Positions 8,201-17,472 are shown, counted from the stretch's first letter. The stretch: 64,000 nucleotides of DNA from Caulobacter vibrioides (GCA_001449105.1 LNIY01000095.1:1-64000), one strand, 5' to 3'. The notes: generated by a model from the letters alone, not told the origin. Numbers and translations: made by a program.

Positions 8201-9532
8201 CTACGCCTTCCCGAACCGCGCATACAGCGCCGCCGCCGCCAGGTTGAACGCCGCCGGGGCGTAGGCGAAGGCCACGGCCACGCCGACCAGGGCCGAGCCC
8301 GGCTGGGCCGCGCCGGTCACCGCCAGGGCGCTGGAGAAGCCGAAGGCAGACAGGACCAGGCCAGTCAGCAGGGTGCCGCCCAGGGCGAAGCCGATCTTGT
8401 CGGCCCCGGTCCACAGCGCCGAGAACACGCCGGCCCGGCTTTCGCCATGCTCGGCCTCGTCCTGCGCGATGACGTCCGACAGCAGGCTGTAGCCCATCAG
8501 GCTCCAGCCGGAATTGAAGAGCGCGAAAAGCACCACGACGCCGTAGATCGCCCCCAGCGGCGCGCCGGCCATCACGCCCCAGAGAGCCTGGACGACGGCG
8601 TGGCCCAGGGCGGCGGCGATGTAGATCCGCTTGCGGCCGAAGGCGGCCGACAGCTTGATCCAGAGCGGCTGGGCCGCGATCACCACGGCGCTCATCACCA
8701 GCACGATGAGGCCGATCTGGGTCAGGGCGTCCTTGCGGCCCATGTTGTAGCTGAGGAAGTAGATCATCGCCGCGTAGCCGAGGCCCGAGCCCACCAGCTG
8801 CAGCAGGTAGGCGCCCAGCAGCGGGCGGAACGCCTTGTCGGTCAGGGCGCTGAGAATCGCCTTCAGGCGCATGGCCGGCTGGGCGACGGCCTGGACCACG
8901 GGACGCGGCGAGGCGAGGAAGGCGATCAGCAGACTGACCGCGCAGACCCCCGCCAGCACCAGCGACATCTGCGAATAGGCCGGACGGCCGCCGCCCCAGG
9001 TCTGCACCAGCACCGGCGCGAGGGCGTTGCCGACCAGAAGGCCGATGGCCGAGAAGCCCATACGCCAGGCCATGACCACCGTGCGTTCCTTCGGATCGTC
9101 CGACAGCTCCGTGCCGATCGCCAGGTACGGCACCGAGAAGGCGCCGAACACGATCATGTAGAGGCTGAAGGCGCCGGCCACGTAGGTGGCGCTGGCGGTC
9201 GGCGAGCCCTCCGGCACGTGGAACAGCAGAATCAGCGCCAGCGGCGCCAGCACGGCCCCGGCCAGCAGCCACAGGCGGCGCGGGATCTTCGCCTTCCAGC
9301 GGTCGGAGATCAGACCGACGCTCAGGTCGGAGATCAGTCCCCAGAACAGCTTGGGAAAGAAGATCGCCGCCCCGGCCAGCGCCGGCTCCACGCCCAGCGC
9401 GTTGGTCATGAAGAACAGCAGCAGCAGCGACGGAGCGTCGCGGAACACCTGGCCGGCGATCTGGCCCGCGCCGTAGCCGGCGTGGACGAGCAGGGGCAGG
9501 CGGTGGGGCGAGGGCGGCTTGGCGGCGGTCAT
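8201..9532 (-). CDS. MFS transporter, GPH (glycoside-pentoside-hexuronide) symporter type
   Basis: Inner-membrane cation:sugar-type symporter of 443 residues with about twelve hydrophobic segments. The early motif GYGAGQIAGQVFRDAP and the FFPKLFWGLISDLSVGLISD loop match the GPH/MelB family. I start at ATG 9532 (MTAAKPPSPHRLPLLVHAGYG), which gives the usual family length; the frame is open for 50 more codons upstream, but that stretch looks like non-coding read-through. The gene stands alone between the CurA-like terminator and a tRNA-Lys; the substrate is unknown. Confidence 0.88.
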   Translation of the reverse strand: MTAAKPPSPHRLPLLVHAGYGAGQIAGQVFRDAPSLLLLFFMTNALGVEPALAGAAIFFPKLFWGLISDLSVGLISDRWKAKIPRRLWLLAGAVLAPLALILLFHVPEGSPTASATYVAGAFSLYMIVFGAFSVPYLAIGTELSDDPKERTVVMAWRMGFSAIGLLVGNALAPVLVQTWGGGRPAYSQMSLVLAGVCAVSLLIAFLASPRPVVQAVAQPAMRLKAILSALTDKAFRPLLGAYLLQLVGSGLGYAAMIYFLSYNMGRKDALTQIGLIVLVMSAVVIAAQPLWIKLSAAFGRKRIYIAAALGHAVVQALWGVMAGAPLGAIYGVVVLFALFNSGWSLMGYSLLSDVIAQDEAEHGESRAGVFSALWTGADKIGFALGGTLLTGLVLSAFGFSSALAVTGAAQPGSALVGVAVAFAYAPAAFNLAAAALYARFGKA

Positions 9533-9713
9533 GGCGCGGATCCATTGCGAAGGATCCGCGACGCTAGGCGCGAAAAGACCGCCCAAGCGGCCGTGCATGA
9601 CGGCGCCCGACAGTCGGACAATCCATGATTGAAGTAAGGTGCGGATGCGCGAAGCAGCGGCGCCGGCCGCTTTCGCGGCCATCCGGCTTCAGATCAATAA
9701 ATCGAAGAGAGAA

Positions 9714-9789
<76 letters not shown>

Positions 9790-9833
9790 GTTCGCGTTTC
9801 GAAGTCGCTTTCGCGTCCCCGACGGCGAGGCGC

Positions 9834-9863
9834 GATACATACCCCAAGACGCGGGGAGTGCAA
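9834..9863 (-). promoter_or_regulatory. Probable promoter of tRNA-Lys copy 1
   Basis: Read on the minus strand this 30-base block begins TTGCACTC and ends GGTATGTATC, about 45 bases before the tRNA. The same layout (TTGCGCTC ... CGTATGTTCC, same spacing) precedes the second copy while the bases between differ. This matches the alphaproteobacterial sigma-70 style with a TTGC-type -35 element. Confidence 0.65.
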
Positions 9864-9976
9864 TCCAATTTAGACAAGAAGGTGTGGATATATTCGTCGC
9901 ACCCGGACGAAACGCACATGCGCAAAAGCGCCTCCCCGGGAGGGGAAGTTCTTAGCGGTTCAAGTATTGAGGAGAA

Positions 9977-10052
<76 letters not shown>

Positions 10053-10095
10053 ATTCGCGATTCCGAAGCGCTGAAGCGTCCCGGCGGCGAGGCGC

Positions 10096-10125
10096 GGAAC
10101 ATACGCAATGAATTTGAGAGCGCAA
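10096..10125 (-). promoter_or_regulatory. Probable promoter of tRNA-Lys copy 2
   Basis: On the minus strand it reads TTGCGCTC at the -35 side and CGTATGTTCC at the -10 side, spaced exactly as in copy 1. It lies just upstream of the divergent Hpt gene start at 10137, so the intergenic region serves both. Confidence 0.62.
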
Positions 10126-10136
10126 GGACTTTTTCG

Positions 10137-10475
10137 ATGGCCAGGCGAGATATCAGCGGAGCCGTGGATTTCGCCTACCTGGAAGGGTTCGCGATGGGCG
10201 ACGCGACGGTGATCGAGGAGGTGCTGGCCCTCTTTCGCGAACAGGCCGCGCTGTGGACCCCGATGCTGGATCCGGGTCACCCCGGCTGGCGCGATGCGGT
10301 CCATACGGTCAAGGGCGCCGCGCGCGGCGTCGGCGCCAATGCTCTGGGCGGGGTCTGCCAACGCGCCGAGGACGGCCAGGCCAGTCTCGACGAAGTGAAG
10401 ACCGCTCTCGACCAGGCGCTGCTCGACATCGCCGCCTACGTCCACGAGCAGGCGCTGCGGTCGCTGAAGGGCTAG
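10137..10475 (+). CDS. Hpt (histidine phosphotransfer) domain protein
   Basis: Single-domain phosphotransfer protein of 112 residues. The motif HTVKGAARGVGA contains the phospho-accepting histidine and the lysine-glycine typical of Hpt four-helix bundles; the rest is predicted helical. It would relay phosphate between receiver domains. No kinase is adjacent, so its partners are elsewhere. The ATG at 10137 follows the tRNA promoter region; longer in-frame extensions run through the tRNA and are not credible. It converges tail to tail, with no gap, with the AraC-type regulator. Confidence 0.85.
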   Translation: MARRDISGAVDFAYLEGFAMGDATVIEEVLALFREQAALWTPMLDPGHPGWRDAVHTVKGAARGVGANALGGVCQRAEDGQASLDEVKTALDQALLDIAAYVHEQALRSLKG

Positions 10476-11288
10476 TCAGCCGCGCGCCGGGTGCCGCTCG
10501 GCCATGTAGCGACCGGGGGAGGCGCCCAGCGCCTTGCGGAACATGGTCACGAAGCTGGGCGTGCTCTCATAGCCCAGGTCGGCGGCGACGCTCTGGATCG
10601 AGGCGCCGGCCGCCAGCCACTTGACGGCCAGCACCACGCCCAGCTGCTGGCGCCAGCGCCCGAAGCTCATGCCGGTCTCGCGATCGATGAGCCGCATCAG
10701 GGTGCGCTCGCTCATGCCCGCACGTTTGGCCCAGGCGGCAAGGCTGCCTCGCGCCGCGGGCGCAGCCATCATCTCGTCTACTATCCTGCGCAGGCGCGGA
10801 TCGGCAGGCATGGGCAGGTGCAGGTCCTCCACCTGCGCCGCGGCCACCTCGTCGAGCAGCACCGAAACCAGGCGCGAATTGGCGCCGTCTTCCTCGTAGA
10901 GGTAGGGCAGGTGAGCCGCGCGCGCCAGGAGCTCGCGCAGCAGCGGCGTCACCGACACCGCGCAACAGGTCTTGGGCAGGTCGGCGCCCACCCGCGGATC
11001 GATGAAGGCGTTGTAGCCCTCAAGCGAGCCGCTGGCCTTGATCGCGTGCAGCGCGCCGCCGGGAATCCAGATGGCGCTGCGGGGCGGGACGACCCACAGC
11101 CCGCCCTCGACCTCGCAGCTCAGCGCGCCGCGCTGCACCAGGATGATCTGGCCCTTCCGGTGACGGTGCAGGTCCAGCTCGATGTCGCCGACCTCTTCCA
11201 TCATCGCGCCGAACACCACGATCGGCCGGGGGACCTCGTCGGGCTCGATCCAGTCCGCCTTCGCCGTCAGGTCGCTGATGATGGGCAA
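10476..11288 (-). CDS. AraC family transcriptional regulator
   Basis: A 270-residue regulator with an N-terminal cupin sensor (VPPRSAIWIPGGALHAIKASG) and a C-terminal double helix-turn-helix (residues about 165-260: SLAAWAKRAGMSERTLMRL, LGYESTPSFVTMFRKALG). The best start is TTG at 11288, because GGAG lies six bases upstream and the cupin domain is then complete. It is divergent from a siderophore-interacting-type flavoprotein gene across 144 bases, a common arrangement for a local regulator and its target. Confidence 0.9.
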   Translation of the reverse strand: MPIISDLTAKADWIEPDEVPRPIVVFGAMMEEVGDIELDLHRHRKGQIILVQRGALSCEVEGGLWVVPPRSAIWIPGGALHAIKASGSLEGYNAFIDPRVGADLPKTCCAVSVTPLLRELLARAAHLPYLYEEDGANSRLVSVLLDEVAAAQVEDLHLPMPADPRLRRIVDEMMAAPAARGSLAAWAKRAGMSERTLMRLIDRETGMSFGRWRQQLGVVLAVKWLAAGASIQSVAADLGYESTPSFVTMFRKALGASPGRYMAERHPARG

Positions 11289-11432
11289 GGATCACTCCGG
11301 GCAAGGGTGGCGGAATTCGATAATATTCTGGCGATCCTTCGGAATGACGCCACCCCCGCTTCTGGCTATCCGATCACTGGAGCCAAGTCGAGATCGCCTC
11401 GGCTGGGCATTCGAGAAGGAGCCGCCCCGGCC

Positions 11433-12167
11433 ATGACGATCAACGCGCGCACGGACCCGCCGACGGGAGGCCTTGGCCGCACCCTTATCCGCCTGATGAT
11501 GCGGCCGGCCTGGATCGCCGCCTGCGAGCCTCTAGGCGACCGCTTCCGGCTGGTCACGCTGGAGGGGGCGGCTTTGCGGGGCGTCTCCTGGACGCCGGGG
11601 CAGAAGGTCCAGATCGCGATGGGCTCGGCCTTCGTGGCCCGCACCTATACGCCGATGGATTGGGACGCCGTTCAGGGGCGGACCCGCTTTCTGGGCTACG
11701 CGCACGGCGAGGGCCCCGGCAGCGACTGGTTGCGATCGCTGGCGCCGGGGGCGCAGTGCGACGTCTTCGGCCCCCGAGCCTCGCTGAACGCGACTCATCT
11801 GGCCGGGCCGCTGGTGGTGTTCGGCGACGAGACCTCGATGGGCCTGGCCTGCGCGCTGGCCGCGCAGGATCCGACGCGAAGCCTCGCCTGCGTCTTCGAG
11901 GTGGCCGATCTGGAAGCTGCCGAGGCCGTCACGGCGAGGTTGGGGCTCTCGAGAGCCGCCCTGTTCCGGAAAGCGACCGACGAGGCCCACCTGGATACGA
12001 TCGGCGAGGCGCTGTCGTCGTTGGCCGGAGCGGGGGCGTCTTTTGTCCTGACGGGCAGGGCGGCGGCCATTCAGAAGGTTCGCGGCGAGCTGAAGCGGCG
12101 CGCGGTCGCGCCCAGGCGCATCCTCACCAAGGCCTACTGGGCCAAGGGCAAGGCGGGGCTGGATTGA
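11433..12167 (+). CDS. Siderophore-interacting protein (SIP) family ferric-chelate reductase
   Basis: FAD-binding reductase of 244 residues. The FAD-binding motif RTYTPMDWD and the GPGSDWLRSLAPGAQCDVFGP segment match the siderophore-interacting/ferredoxin-reductase-like beta barrel; the second half (VVFGDETSMGLACAL) is the NAD(P)H-binding lobe, here compact. Members reduce Fe(III)-siderophores or act as general flavin reductases. The divergent AraC gene is the likely regulator. No other iron-uptake gene is next to it, so the iron role is family-based inference. Confidence 0.82.
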   Translation: MTINARTDPPTGGLGRTLIRLMMRPAWIAACEPLGDRFRLVTLEGAALRGVSWTPGQKVQIAMGSAFVARTYTPMDWDAVQGRTRFLGYAHGEGPGSDWLRSLAPGAQCDVFGPRASLNATHLAGPLVVFGDETSMGLACALAAQDPTRSLACVFEVADLEAAEAVTARLGLSRAALFRKATDEAHLDTIGEALSSLAGAGASFVLTGRAAAIQKVRGELKRRAVAPRRILTKAYWAKGKAGLD

Positions 12168-12257
12168 TGTCGATCACCTGGCGCACCGTCGGGCTCTTCC
12201 AGGCGGATGAAGGCGCGCGGCGAAGCGACCGCCGGGAAGGCGGCCTGGCCGGTGATT

Positions 12258-12542
12258 CTAGATCGGATTCGGGATCGATTCCGTCAGGTCCTCGAACGCC
12301 CCGACCTCGAGCCCTGCCGTCTCCTTGCGAGTAAGGACGCGGGTGTCGTACTCGCGGCCGACGAACACCCGGATCCCGCGGTAGCGCTGGCCGCGAACGG
12401 CCGAGACGGTCTCGGTGCGGATCTGCGTGCCGTACAGCCGGGCGTTCAGATAGAGCAGCCCAGGGCGCAGGTCGTCGTCGCCCTTGGCCACGGCCTCGGC
12501 GGCCATGTCGTCCAGGAGCTTGTCGATCTCTTCCTTGGTCAC
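12258..12542 (-). CDS. Hypothetical protein, coupled to chorismate mutase
   Basis: A 94-residue protein I do not recognise. It starts with GTG at 12542, which overlaps the TGA of the chorismate mutase gene by 4 bases, indicating translational coupling. It has a helical N-terminus (TKEEIDKLLDDMAAEAVAKG) and a beta-rich remainder (YGTQIRTETVSAVRGQRYRG, IRVFVGREYD). No signal peptide, membrane segment or cysteine is seen. A longer start at 12611 would run inside the mutase gene and is unlikely. Confidence 0.7.
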   Translation of the reverse strand: MTKEEIDKLLDDMAAEAVAKGDDDLRPGLLYLNARLYGTQIRTETVSAVRGQRYRGIRVFVGREYDTRVLTRKETAGLEVGAFEDLTESIPNPI

Positions 12543-12874
12543 GCCTCGCCCTTGGTCCGGTCCCAGCTGTCGTATTCGTAGGCGATGCAGCGGTCGATCA
12601 GGGTGCGCCACACCGGCTCGGCGATGGCTTCCGACAGGCCGGCCTCGCGGGCGGCGGCCTTGACCTTGTCGACCACGTCCTCGATGCGGGCGCGGTCGAA
12701 CACCTTGGAGCGGTCGGCCTTGATGCGGGCGGCGGCGTCCATGTAGCCCTGGCGCTCGGTCAGCAGGGCCACCAGGGCCCGGTCCAGAGCGTCCACGCCC
12801 TGGCGGACGTCGAGCATGGTCTGGCAGTCGGCGGGAGCGAGGCGCTCGTCGACGGTGAGAGTCGTCTTGATCAT
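12539..12874 (-). CDS. Chorismate mutase (AroQ type)
   Basis: Short helical chorismate mutase of 111 residues converting chorismate to prephenate for Phe/Tyr synthesis or a secondary pathway. The helix-1 pattern QGVDALDRALVALLTERQGY and the downstream ARIKADRSKVFDRARIEDVV carry the expected Arg and Lys residues of the AroQ active site. It stands alone without prephenate dehydratase, overlapping a hypothetical gene. PchB-like isochorismate-pyruvate lyases have the same fold and cannot be fully excluded. Confidence 0.86.
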   Translation of the reverse strand: MIKTTLTVDERLAPADCQTMLDVRQGVDALDRALVALLTERQGYMDAAARIKADRSKVFDRARIEDVVDKVKAAAREAGLSEAIAEPVWRTLIDRCIAYEYDSWDRTKGEA

Positions 12875-12911
12875 GCGCCCCTTTAAGCCGGTTTGGCTGC
12901 GCCGTTCCAGC

Positions 12912-13868
12912 CTAGATGCCGGCCCCGTTGTCGATCGTCAGGAGGGCCGCTTCATGGGCGGCGGCCTCGTCCTTCAGCCAGCCGACGAAGGCCTTCACCT
13001 GCGGCAGGCGGCCCTTGGCCTTGGGGTGGACGACGTAATAGGCGAAGTCGACCGAAGTGGCGATGTCGAACGGGATCACCAGGCGGCCGGCGTCCAGATC
13101 GGCCTGGGCCAGGGTGCGCTTGGCCAGGGCGATGCCGCGGCCGTTGGCGGCGGCCTCGATCACCAGGCTCGACTGGTTGAAGCGCGGGCCGCGAGCGCCG
13201 TCGACGCCCTTGATGCCGCGAGCGGCCAGCCACATGGCCCAGTCGGGGCACGAATCGTCGGCGTCCGGCGAGCCGTCGTGCAGCAGGATGTGCCGCGACA
13301 GATCCTCGGGCGATTCCAAGGGGTTATCGGCCAGAAGTTCAGGGCTGGCGACCGGCACCACCGTCTCGTTCAACAGGCGGGTGACTTCCAGGCCAGGATA
13401 GCGGCCCGAACCGTAGCGGATGGCCAGGTCCACCTCGCCGGCGGCGAAGTCGACGACCTCCATGCCGGCCGACAGCCAGACGTCGACCTGCGGCTGAGCC
13501 TGCTCGAACTTGCCCAGGCGCGGCACCAGCCACTTGGCGGCGAACGAGGGGGCGGCGGTCAGGGTCAGGCGGCGACCGTCGACGGCGGCTGTGAGCAGGG
13601 ACGCGGCCTCGGCCAGGCGGTCGAAGGCCTCGCGCAGGGCGGGCAGGGCGGTCTGCGCCGCGTCGGTCAGCAGCAGGCCCTTGGGCGTGCGCTTGAACAG
13701 GGCCGCGCCGACATAGTCCTCGAGGTTCTGGATCTGCTGGCTGACGGCGCCGGGCGTCACCGACAATTCGTCGGCGGCGCGGCTGAAGTTCAGGTGACGG
13801 GCCGCGGCCTCGAAAGCCCGCAGGGCGTTGAGAGGCGGAAGGCGGCGCCGTTCGGTCTGTCGTTCCAT
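12912..13868 (-). CDS. LysR family transcriptional regulator (GcvA-like)
   Basis: A 318-residue regulator. The N-terminal winged helix (LRAFEAAARHLNFSRAADEL, TPGAVSQQIQNLEDYVG) is followed by a type 2 periplasmic-binding-like sensor with the GcvA-subgroup string EVDLAIRYGSGRYPGLE. The ATG at 13868 places the HTH at the usual distance from the N-terminus; the longer frame to 14006 adds 46 atypical residues. It diverges from the sulfate-assimilation operon across 217 bases, so control of that operon is plausible, although it is not a CysB orthologue by sequence style. Confidence 0.9.
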   Translation of the reverse strand: MERQTERRRLPPLNALRAFEAAARHLNFSRAADELSVTPGAVSQQIQNLEDYVGAALFKRTPKGLLLTDAAQTALPALREAFDRLAEAASLLTAAVDGRRLTLTAAPSFAAKWLVPRLGKFEQAQPQVDVWLSAGMEVVDFAAGEVDLAIRYGSGRYPGLEVTRLLNETVVPVASPELLADNPLESPEDLSRHILLHDGSPDADDSCPDWAMWLAARGIKGVDGARGPRFNQSSLVIEAAANGRGIALAKRTLAQADLDAGRLVIPFDIATSVDFAYYVVHPKAKGRLPQVKAFVGWLKDEAAAHEAALLTIDNGAGI

Positions 13869-14085
13869 GAGTTTTACTGAACGCCCCGGCAGAAGTCCTT
13901 GTTTGCGAATTGGCCTGCCCGCGCCCAGTTTGCAAGCGTTCGCTGATGGATTGGCCCTTTTCATCGGTGAGCGCGAGGCGGGGCGGGCCCTAGGTTCGTC
14001 CCGCATTTCGTTTGGATTTCACGGCCGGGCCGTTTAGGCCCGCGCCGCTTTCGCGCGTCCATCGCGCTCTGTTAGAGGACCTGGG
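13869..14085. promoter_or_regulatory. Divergent control region between lysR-type gene and sulfur operon
   Basis: No gene is seen in these 217 bases. They hold two related nonamers, GTTTGCGAA (13901-13909) and GTTTGCAAG (13928-13936), about 30-60 bases before the LysR start, which could be regulator half-sites. A purine-rich AGAGGAC lies just before the ATG at 14086 and serves as its ribosome binding site. Confidence 0.4.
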
Positions 14086-14931
14086 ATGGCGTCTTCGCCG
14101 GACCGCATCGTCGCCAATCGTCTCGTCGCGCTCAGCGGCGGCGAGGCCGTGCGCGCCGTCGGTCGCGTGACCCTGGTCGGCGCCGGTCCCGGCGATCCCG
14201 ACCTGCTGACCATCAAGGCGCTGAAGGCCCTGCAGGCCGCCGACGTGCTGGTGCATGACGGCCTGGTCTCGGCCGAGATCCTCGACTTGGCGCCCCAGGC
14301 CCGCCGCATCGACGTGGCCAAGCGCAAGTCGCGCCACACCCTGCCGCAGGACGACATCAACCAGCTGCTGGTGGCCCTGGCCCGCGAAGGGCTGGAGGTC
14401 GTGCGCCTGAAGGGCGGCGACCCCTTCCTGTTCGGCCGTGGCGGCGAGGAGCTGTCGGCCTGTCGCGAAGCCGGCATCGCCTGCACCGTCGTTCCCGGCG
14501 TCACCGCCGCCTTGGCCGCCAGCGCCGGCGCCGGCGCGCCCCTGACCCATCGCGGCAGCGCCCAGGCCGTCACCTTCGTTACCGGCCATGCGGCTCACGG
14601 CGAGCCCGACCTGGACTGGGCGGCTCTTGCGCGTCCCAACCAGACCGTCGTCGTCTACATGGGCGTCTCGACCGCCGGCTTCATCGCCCAGCGCCTGACG
14701 GCGGCCGGTCGCGCCGGTGCGACGCCGGCCCTGGTCGTCGAGAACGCCAGCCGCGCCGACGAGCGCCGCATCCTCACCACCCTGGCCGGCCTCGCCAGCG
14801 CCGCCGAGGGGTTGAAGGGACCGGCCCTGCTGATGGTCGGCGAGGCCATGGCCATGGCCGACATTCAAACTCCCGGCGACGCCGCAACCGTCGCCGTCTT
14901 CGAAGTTCAAAACGTGAGTTCGGGCCAATGA
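14086..14931 (+). CDS. cobA: Uroporphyrinogen-III C-methyltransferase
   Basis: SAM-dependent methyltransferase of 281 residues making precorrin-2, the precursor of siroheme. Motifs are VTLVGAGPGDPDLLTIKAL at residues about 28-45, VVRLKGGDPFLFGRGGEEL, and VVPGVTAALAA. It lacks the CysG dehydrogenase/ferrochelatase half, so siroheme completion must be done elsewhere. As first gene of an operon leading into a siroheme-containing sulfite reductase, its role is to supply that cofactor. The TGA overlaps the next ATG by 4 bases. Confidence 0.93.
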   Translation: MASSPDRIVANRLVALSGGEAVRAVGRVTLVGAGPGDPDLLTIKALKALQAADVLVHDGLVSAEILDLAPQARRIDVAKRKSRHTLPQDDINQLLVALAREGLEVVRLKGGDPFLFGRGGEELSACREAGIACTVVPGVTAALAASAGAGAPLTHRGSAQAVTFVTGHAAHGEPDLDWAALARPNQTVVVYMGVSTAGFIAQRLTAAGRAGATPALVVENASRADERRILTTLAGLASAAEGLKGPALLMVGEAMAMADIQTPGDAATVAVFEVQNVSSGQ

Positions 14932-15296
14932 AAGCCGTGACCGCCAATCGCCTGATCGACGGGGAGGTCGTCTTCTGGAAGGAAGGCGCGTGGGTGGACG
15001 GCTTCGGCGACGCCCAGCTGTTCGACGATGAGCAAGGCGAGCAGGTCGAGGCCGCCGTGGCCGCCGGCAAGGCCGCGCCGACCGTGATCGTCGATCCCTA
15101 TCCGATCGATCTCGTCACCGTGGAAGGCCTGGGCCTGGCCCCGGTCAGCTACCGCGAGCGCATCCGCGCCCTGGGCCCGACCAACGAGCTTCTCCACGGC
15201 AAGCAGGCCGAAGGCGGCGCCGTCGTCGAGGCCATCCGTCACGCATCCGGCGCCGCCCGCTCCACGGGCCGCGTCGACCTGATCCGCCGCAAGTAG
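14928..15296 (+). CDS. DUF2849 domain protein
   Basis: A 122-residue protein of a small family found next to sulfite reductase genes in alphaproteobacteria. It begins MKAVTANRLIDGEVVFWKEG and has the conserved PYPIDLV stretch in the middle. No catalytic motif, signal peptide or membrane helix is visible. The invariable position between the siroheme methyltransferase and cysI suggests a helper role in sulfite reductase assembly or electron transfer, but this is inference only. Confidence 0.85.
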   Translation: MKAVTANRLIDGEVVFWKEGAWVDGFGDAQLFDDEQGEQVEAAVAAGKAAPTVIVDPYPIDLVTVEGLGLAPVSYRERIRALGPTNELLHGKQAEGGAVVEAIRHASGAARSTGRVDLIRRK

Positions 15297-15305
15297 GCCG
15301 ACCGA

Positions 15306-16964
15306 ATGTACCAGTACGACGTCATCGACCGCGAATTCCTGACGGACCGCTCCAACGAGTTCCGCCACCAGGTCACGCGCCGCCTGGCCGGCGACCTGAC
15401 CGAGGACCAGTTCAAGCCGCTGCGCCTGATGAACGGCCTCTACCTGCAGCTTCACGCCTACATGCTGCGGGTCGCCATTCCGTACGGCTCGCTCAATTCC
15501 CGCCAGGCCCGCCGCCTGGCCTGGGTCGCCCGCACCTACGACAAGGGCTACGGGCACATGACCACGCGTCAGAACGTCCAGTTCAACTGGATCAAGCTGA
15601 AGGACGCGCCGGACATCCTGGACGCCCTGGCCGAGGTCGACCTGCACGCCATCCAGACCAGCGGCAACTGCATTCGCAACACCACGGCCGACCCTTACGC
15701 CGGGGCCACCGCCGAGGAGATCGACGATCCGCGCGTGTGGTCGGAGGTGATCCGCCAGTGGTCGACCCTGCACCCGGAATTCTCGTTCCTGCCGCGCAAG
15801 TTCAAGATCGCCATCACCGGCGCCCTGACCGACCGCGCCGCGGTGAAGGTGCATGACATCGGCCTGATCCTGCGCCGGGCCCGCGACGGCTCGCTGGGCT
15901 TCGAGGTCATCGTCGGCGGCGGCCAGGGGCGCACGCCCTATGTCGGCCCGACCATCAAGCATCACCTGCCGGCCGGCAGCCTGCTGAGCTACCTGGAAGC
16001 CGTCCTGCGCGTCTACAACCGCCACGGCCGCCGCGACAACATCTACAAGGCCCGCATCAAGATCCTAGTCGCCGCCCTCGGCGCCGAGGAGTTCGGCCGC
16101 CAGGTCGAGGAAGAGTGGGCCAAGATCGATCAAGGCCGCGCCGACCTTGGCGACGTGGAGCTGGCCCGCATTCGCGGCGCCTTCGCCCAGACGCCTTTCG
16201 AAACCCTGCCGGCCCGCTCGGAAGCCTTCGAGGCCGCCAAGGCCGCCAGCCCGTCGCTGGCCCGCTTCGCGCGCAACAACGTCAAGCCGCACAAGAAGCC
16301 CGGCTACGCCATCGTCGAGGTCTCGCTGAAGGCCGTCGGCCAGACGCCGGGCGACGCCACGGCCGACCAGCTGGACGTCGCGGCCGATCTCGCCGAGCGC
16401 TACAGCCTGGATGACCTGCGCGTGACCCACGCCCAGAACCTCGTCCTGCCGCACGTCAAGCTCGACGACCTGCCGGCCGTGCACGCGGCGCTGGAGGCGG
16501 CCGGCCTTGCCACGGCCAATATCGACCTGATCAGCGACATCATCGCCTGCCCGGGCCTCGACTACTGCGCCCTGGCCAACGCGCGCGCCATCCCGATCGC
16601 CCAGGACATCGCCAAGACGTTCGCCGACCCCGACCGGGCCGAGACGATCGGCGAACTGAAGATCAAGATCAGCGGCTGCATCAACGCCTGCGGTCACCAC
16701 CACGTGGCCCACATCGGCATCCTGGGCGTCGACAAGAAAGGCGAGGAATTCTACCAGCTCTCGCTCGGCGGTTCGGGCGCGGAAGACGCCTCGATCGGCA
16801 AGATCCTGGGCCCGGCCCTGCCGGCCGACCGCGTCGCCCCCGCCATCGACACCCTGGTCGACACCTATCTGGCCGCGCGCCAGGGCGAGGAACGCTTCCT
16901 CGACACCTATCGCCGCGTCGGTCTCGAACCCTTCAAGGAAGCGGTCTATGCCCAAGCTGATTAA
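15306..16964 (+). CDS. cysI: Assimilatory sulfite (nitrite/sulfite) reductase hemoprotein
   Basis: Six-electron reductase of 552 residues turning sulfite into sulfide. The siroheme/4Fe-4S ligands are seen as IIACPGLDYCALA and SGCINACGHHHVAHIG; the ferredoxin-like half-domains are repeated at the N-terminus (GLYLQLHAYMLRVAIPYGS) and middle. No CysJ flavoprotein is present in the operon, so electrons probably come from ferredoxin or another donor. The stop lies inside the next gene (17-base overlap), giving tight coupling with the DUF934 gene. Confidence 0.94.
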   Translation: MYQYDVIDREFLTDRSNEFRHQVTRRLAGDLTEDQFKPLRLMNGLYLQLHAYMLRVAIPYGSLNSRQARRLAWVARTYDKGYGHMTTRQNVQFNWIKLKDAPDILDALAEVDLHAIQTSGNCIRNTTADPYAGATAEEIDDPRVWSEVIRQWSTLHPEFSFLPRKFKIAITGALTDRAAVKVHDIGLILRRARDGSLGFEVIVGGGQGRTPYVGPTIKHHLPAGSLLSYLEAVLRVYNRHGRRDNIYKARIKILVAALGAEEFGRQVEEEWAKIDQGRADLGDVELARIRGAFAQTPFETLPARSEAFEAAKAASPSLARFARNNVKPHKKPGYAIVEVSLKAVGQTPGDATADQLDVAADLAERYSLDDLRVTHAQNLVLPHVKLDDLPAVHAALEAAGLATANIDLISDIIACPGLDYCALANARAIPIAQDIAKTFADPDRAETIGELKIKISGCINACGHHHVAHIGILGVDKKGEEFYQLSLGGSGAEDASIGKILGPALPADRVAPAIDTLVDTYLAARQGEERFLDTYRRVGLEPFKEAVYAQAD

Positions 16965-17472
16965 GCTGTCGGGCGCCGAGGCCCAGTGGGCCGACGACGC
17001 CTTCGTTCACGTCGCAGACGAGGACGCCATTCCGGAAGCCGGCGACGTCATCCTGTCGCTGACCCGCTTCCAGGCCGAGGGCGACACGCTGCTGTCGTCC
17101 AACAGCCGTCGCGTCGGCGTTCGCATCGAGCCGGCCGAGGAGGTCGAGGCCCTGGCCTATGATCTGCCGCGCCTGTCGGTGGTGGCCCTGGCCTTCCCGA
17201 AGTATCGCGACGGCCGCGCCTACACCTCGGCCCGCCTGCTGCGCGAGCGCTTCGCCTATCAGGGCGAGGTCCGCGCCGTCGGCGACGTGCTGCAGGAGCA
17301 GGCCGGCTTCATGGTCCGCTGCGGCTTTGACGCCTTCGAGCCCAACGACGGCGCCACGCCGGAGGCCTGGACCAAGGCCGCCAACCGCTTCCGTCACGTC
17401 TATCAGCGCGCCGTCGACGCCCGTCCGATCGCCGCCGACGAGCGGGCGCAGGCCCGGGAAGGCGCGCTCTGA
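16948..17472 (+). CDS. DUF934 domain protein of the sulfite reductase operon
   Basis: A 174-residue protein of the DUF934 family, regularly encoded between cysI and cysH. Conserved features include VGVRIEPAEEVEAL, LAFPKYRDGRAYTSARLLRE and FAYQGEVRAVGDVL. It has no transmembrane segment. Roles as an accessory or electron-transfer partner of CysI have been proposed for the family, but no reaction is established. It overlaps cysI by 17 bases and cysH by 1. Confidence 0.88.
   Translation: MPKLIKLSGAEAQWADDAFVHVADEDAIPEAGDVILSLTRFQAEGDTLLSSNSRRVGVRIEPAEEVEALAYDLPRLSVVALAFPKYRDGRAYTSARLLRERFAYQGEVRAVGDVLQEQAGFMVRCGFDAFEPNDGATPEAWTKAANRFRHVYQRAVDARPIAADERAQAREGAL

Noticed and set aside
12168-12334. 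Short plus-strand frame after the siderophore-interacting-type gene
   Set aside because: It runs antisense into the 94-residue gene, lacks a ribosome binding site, and has no recognisable content.
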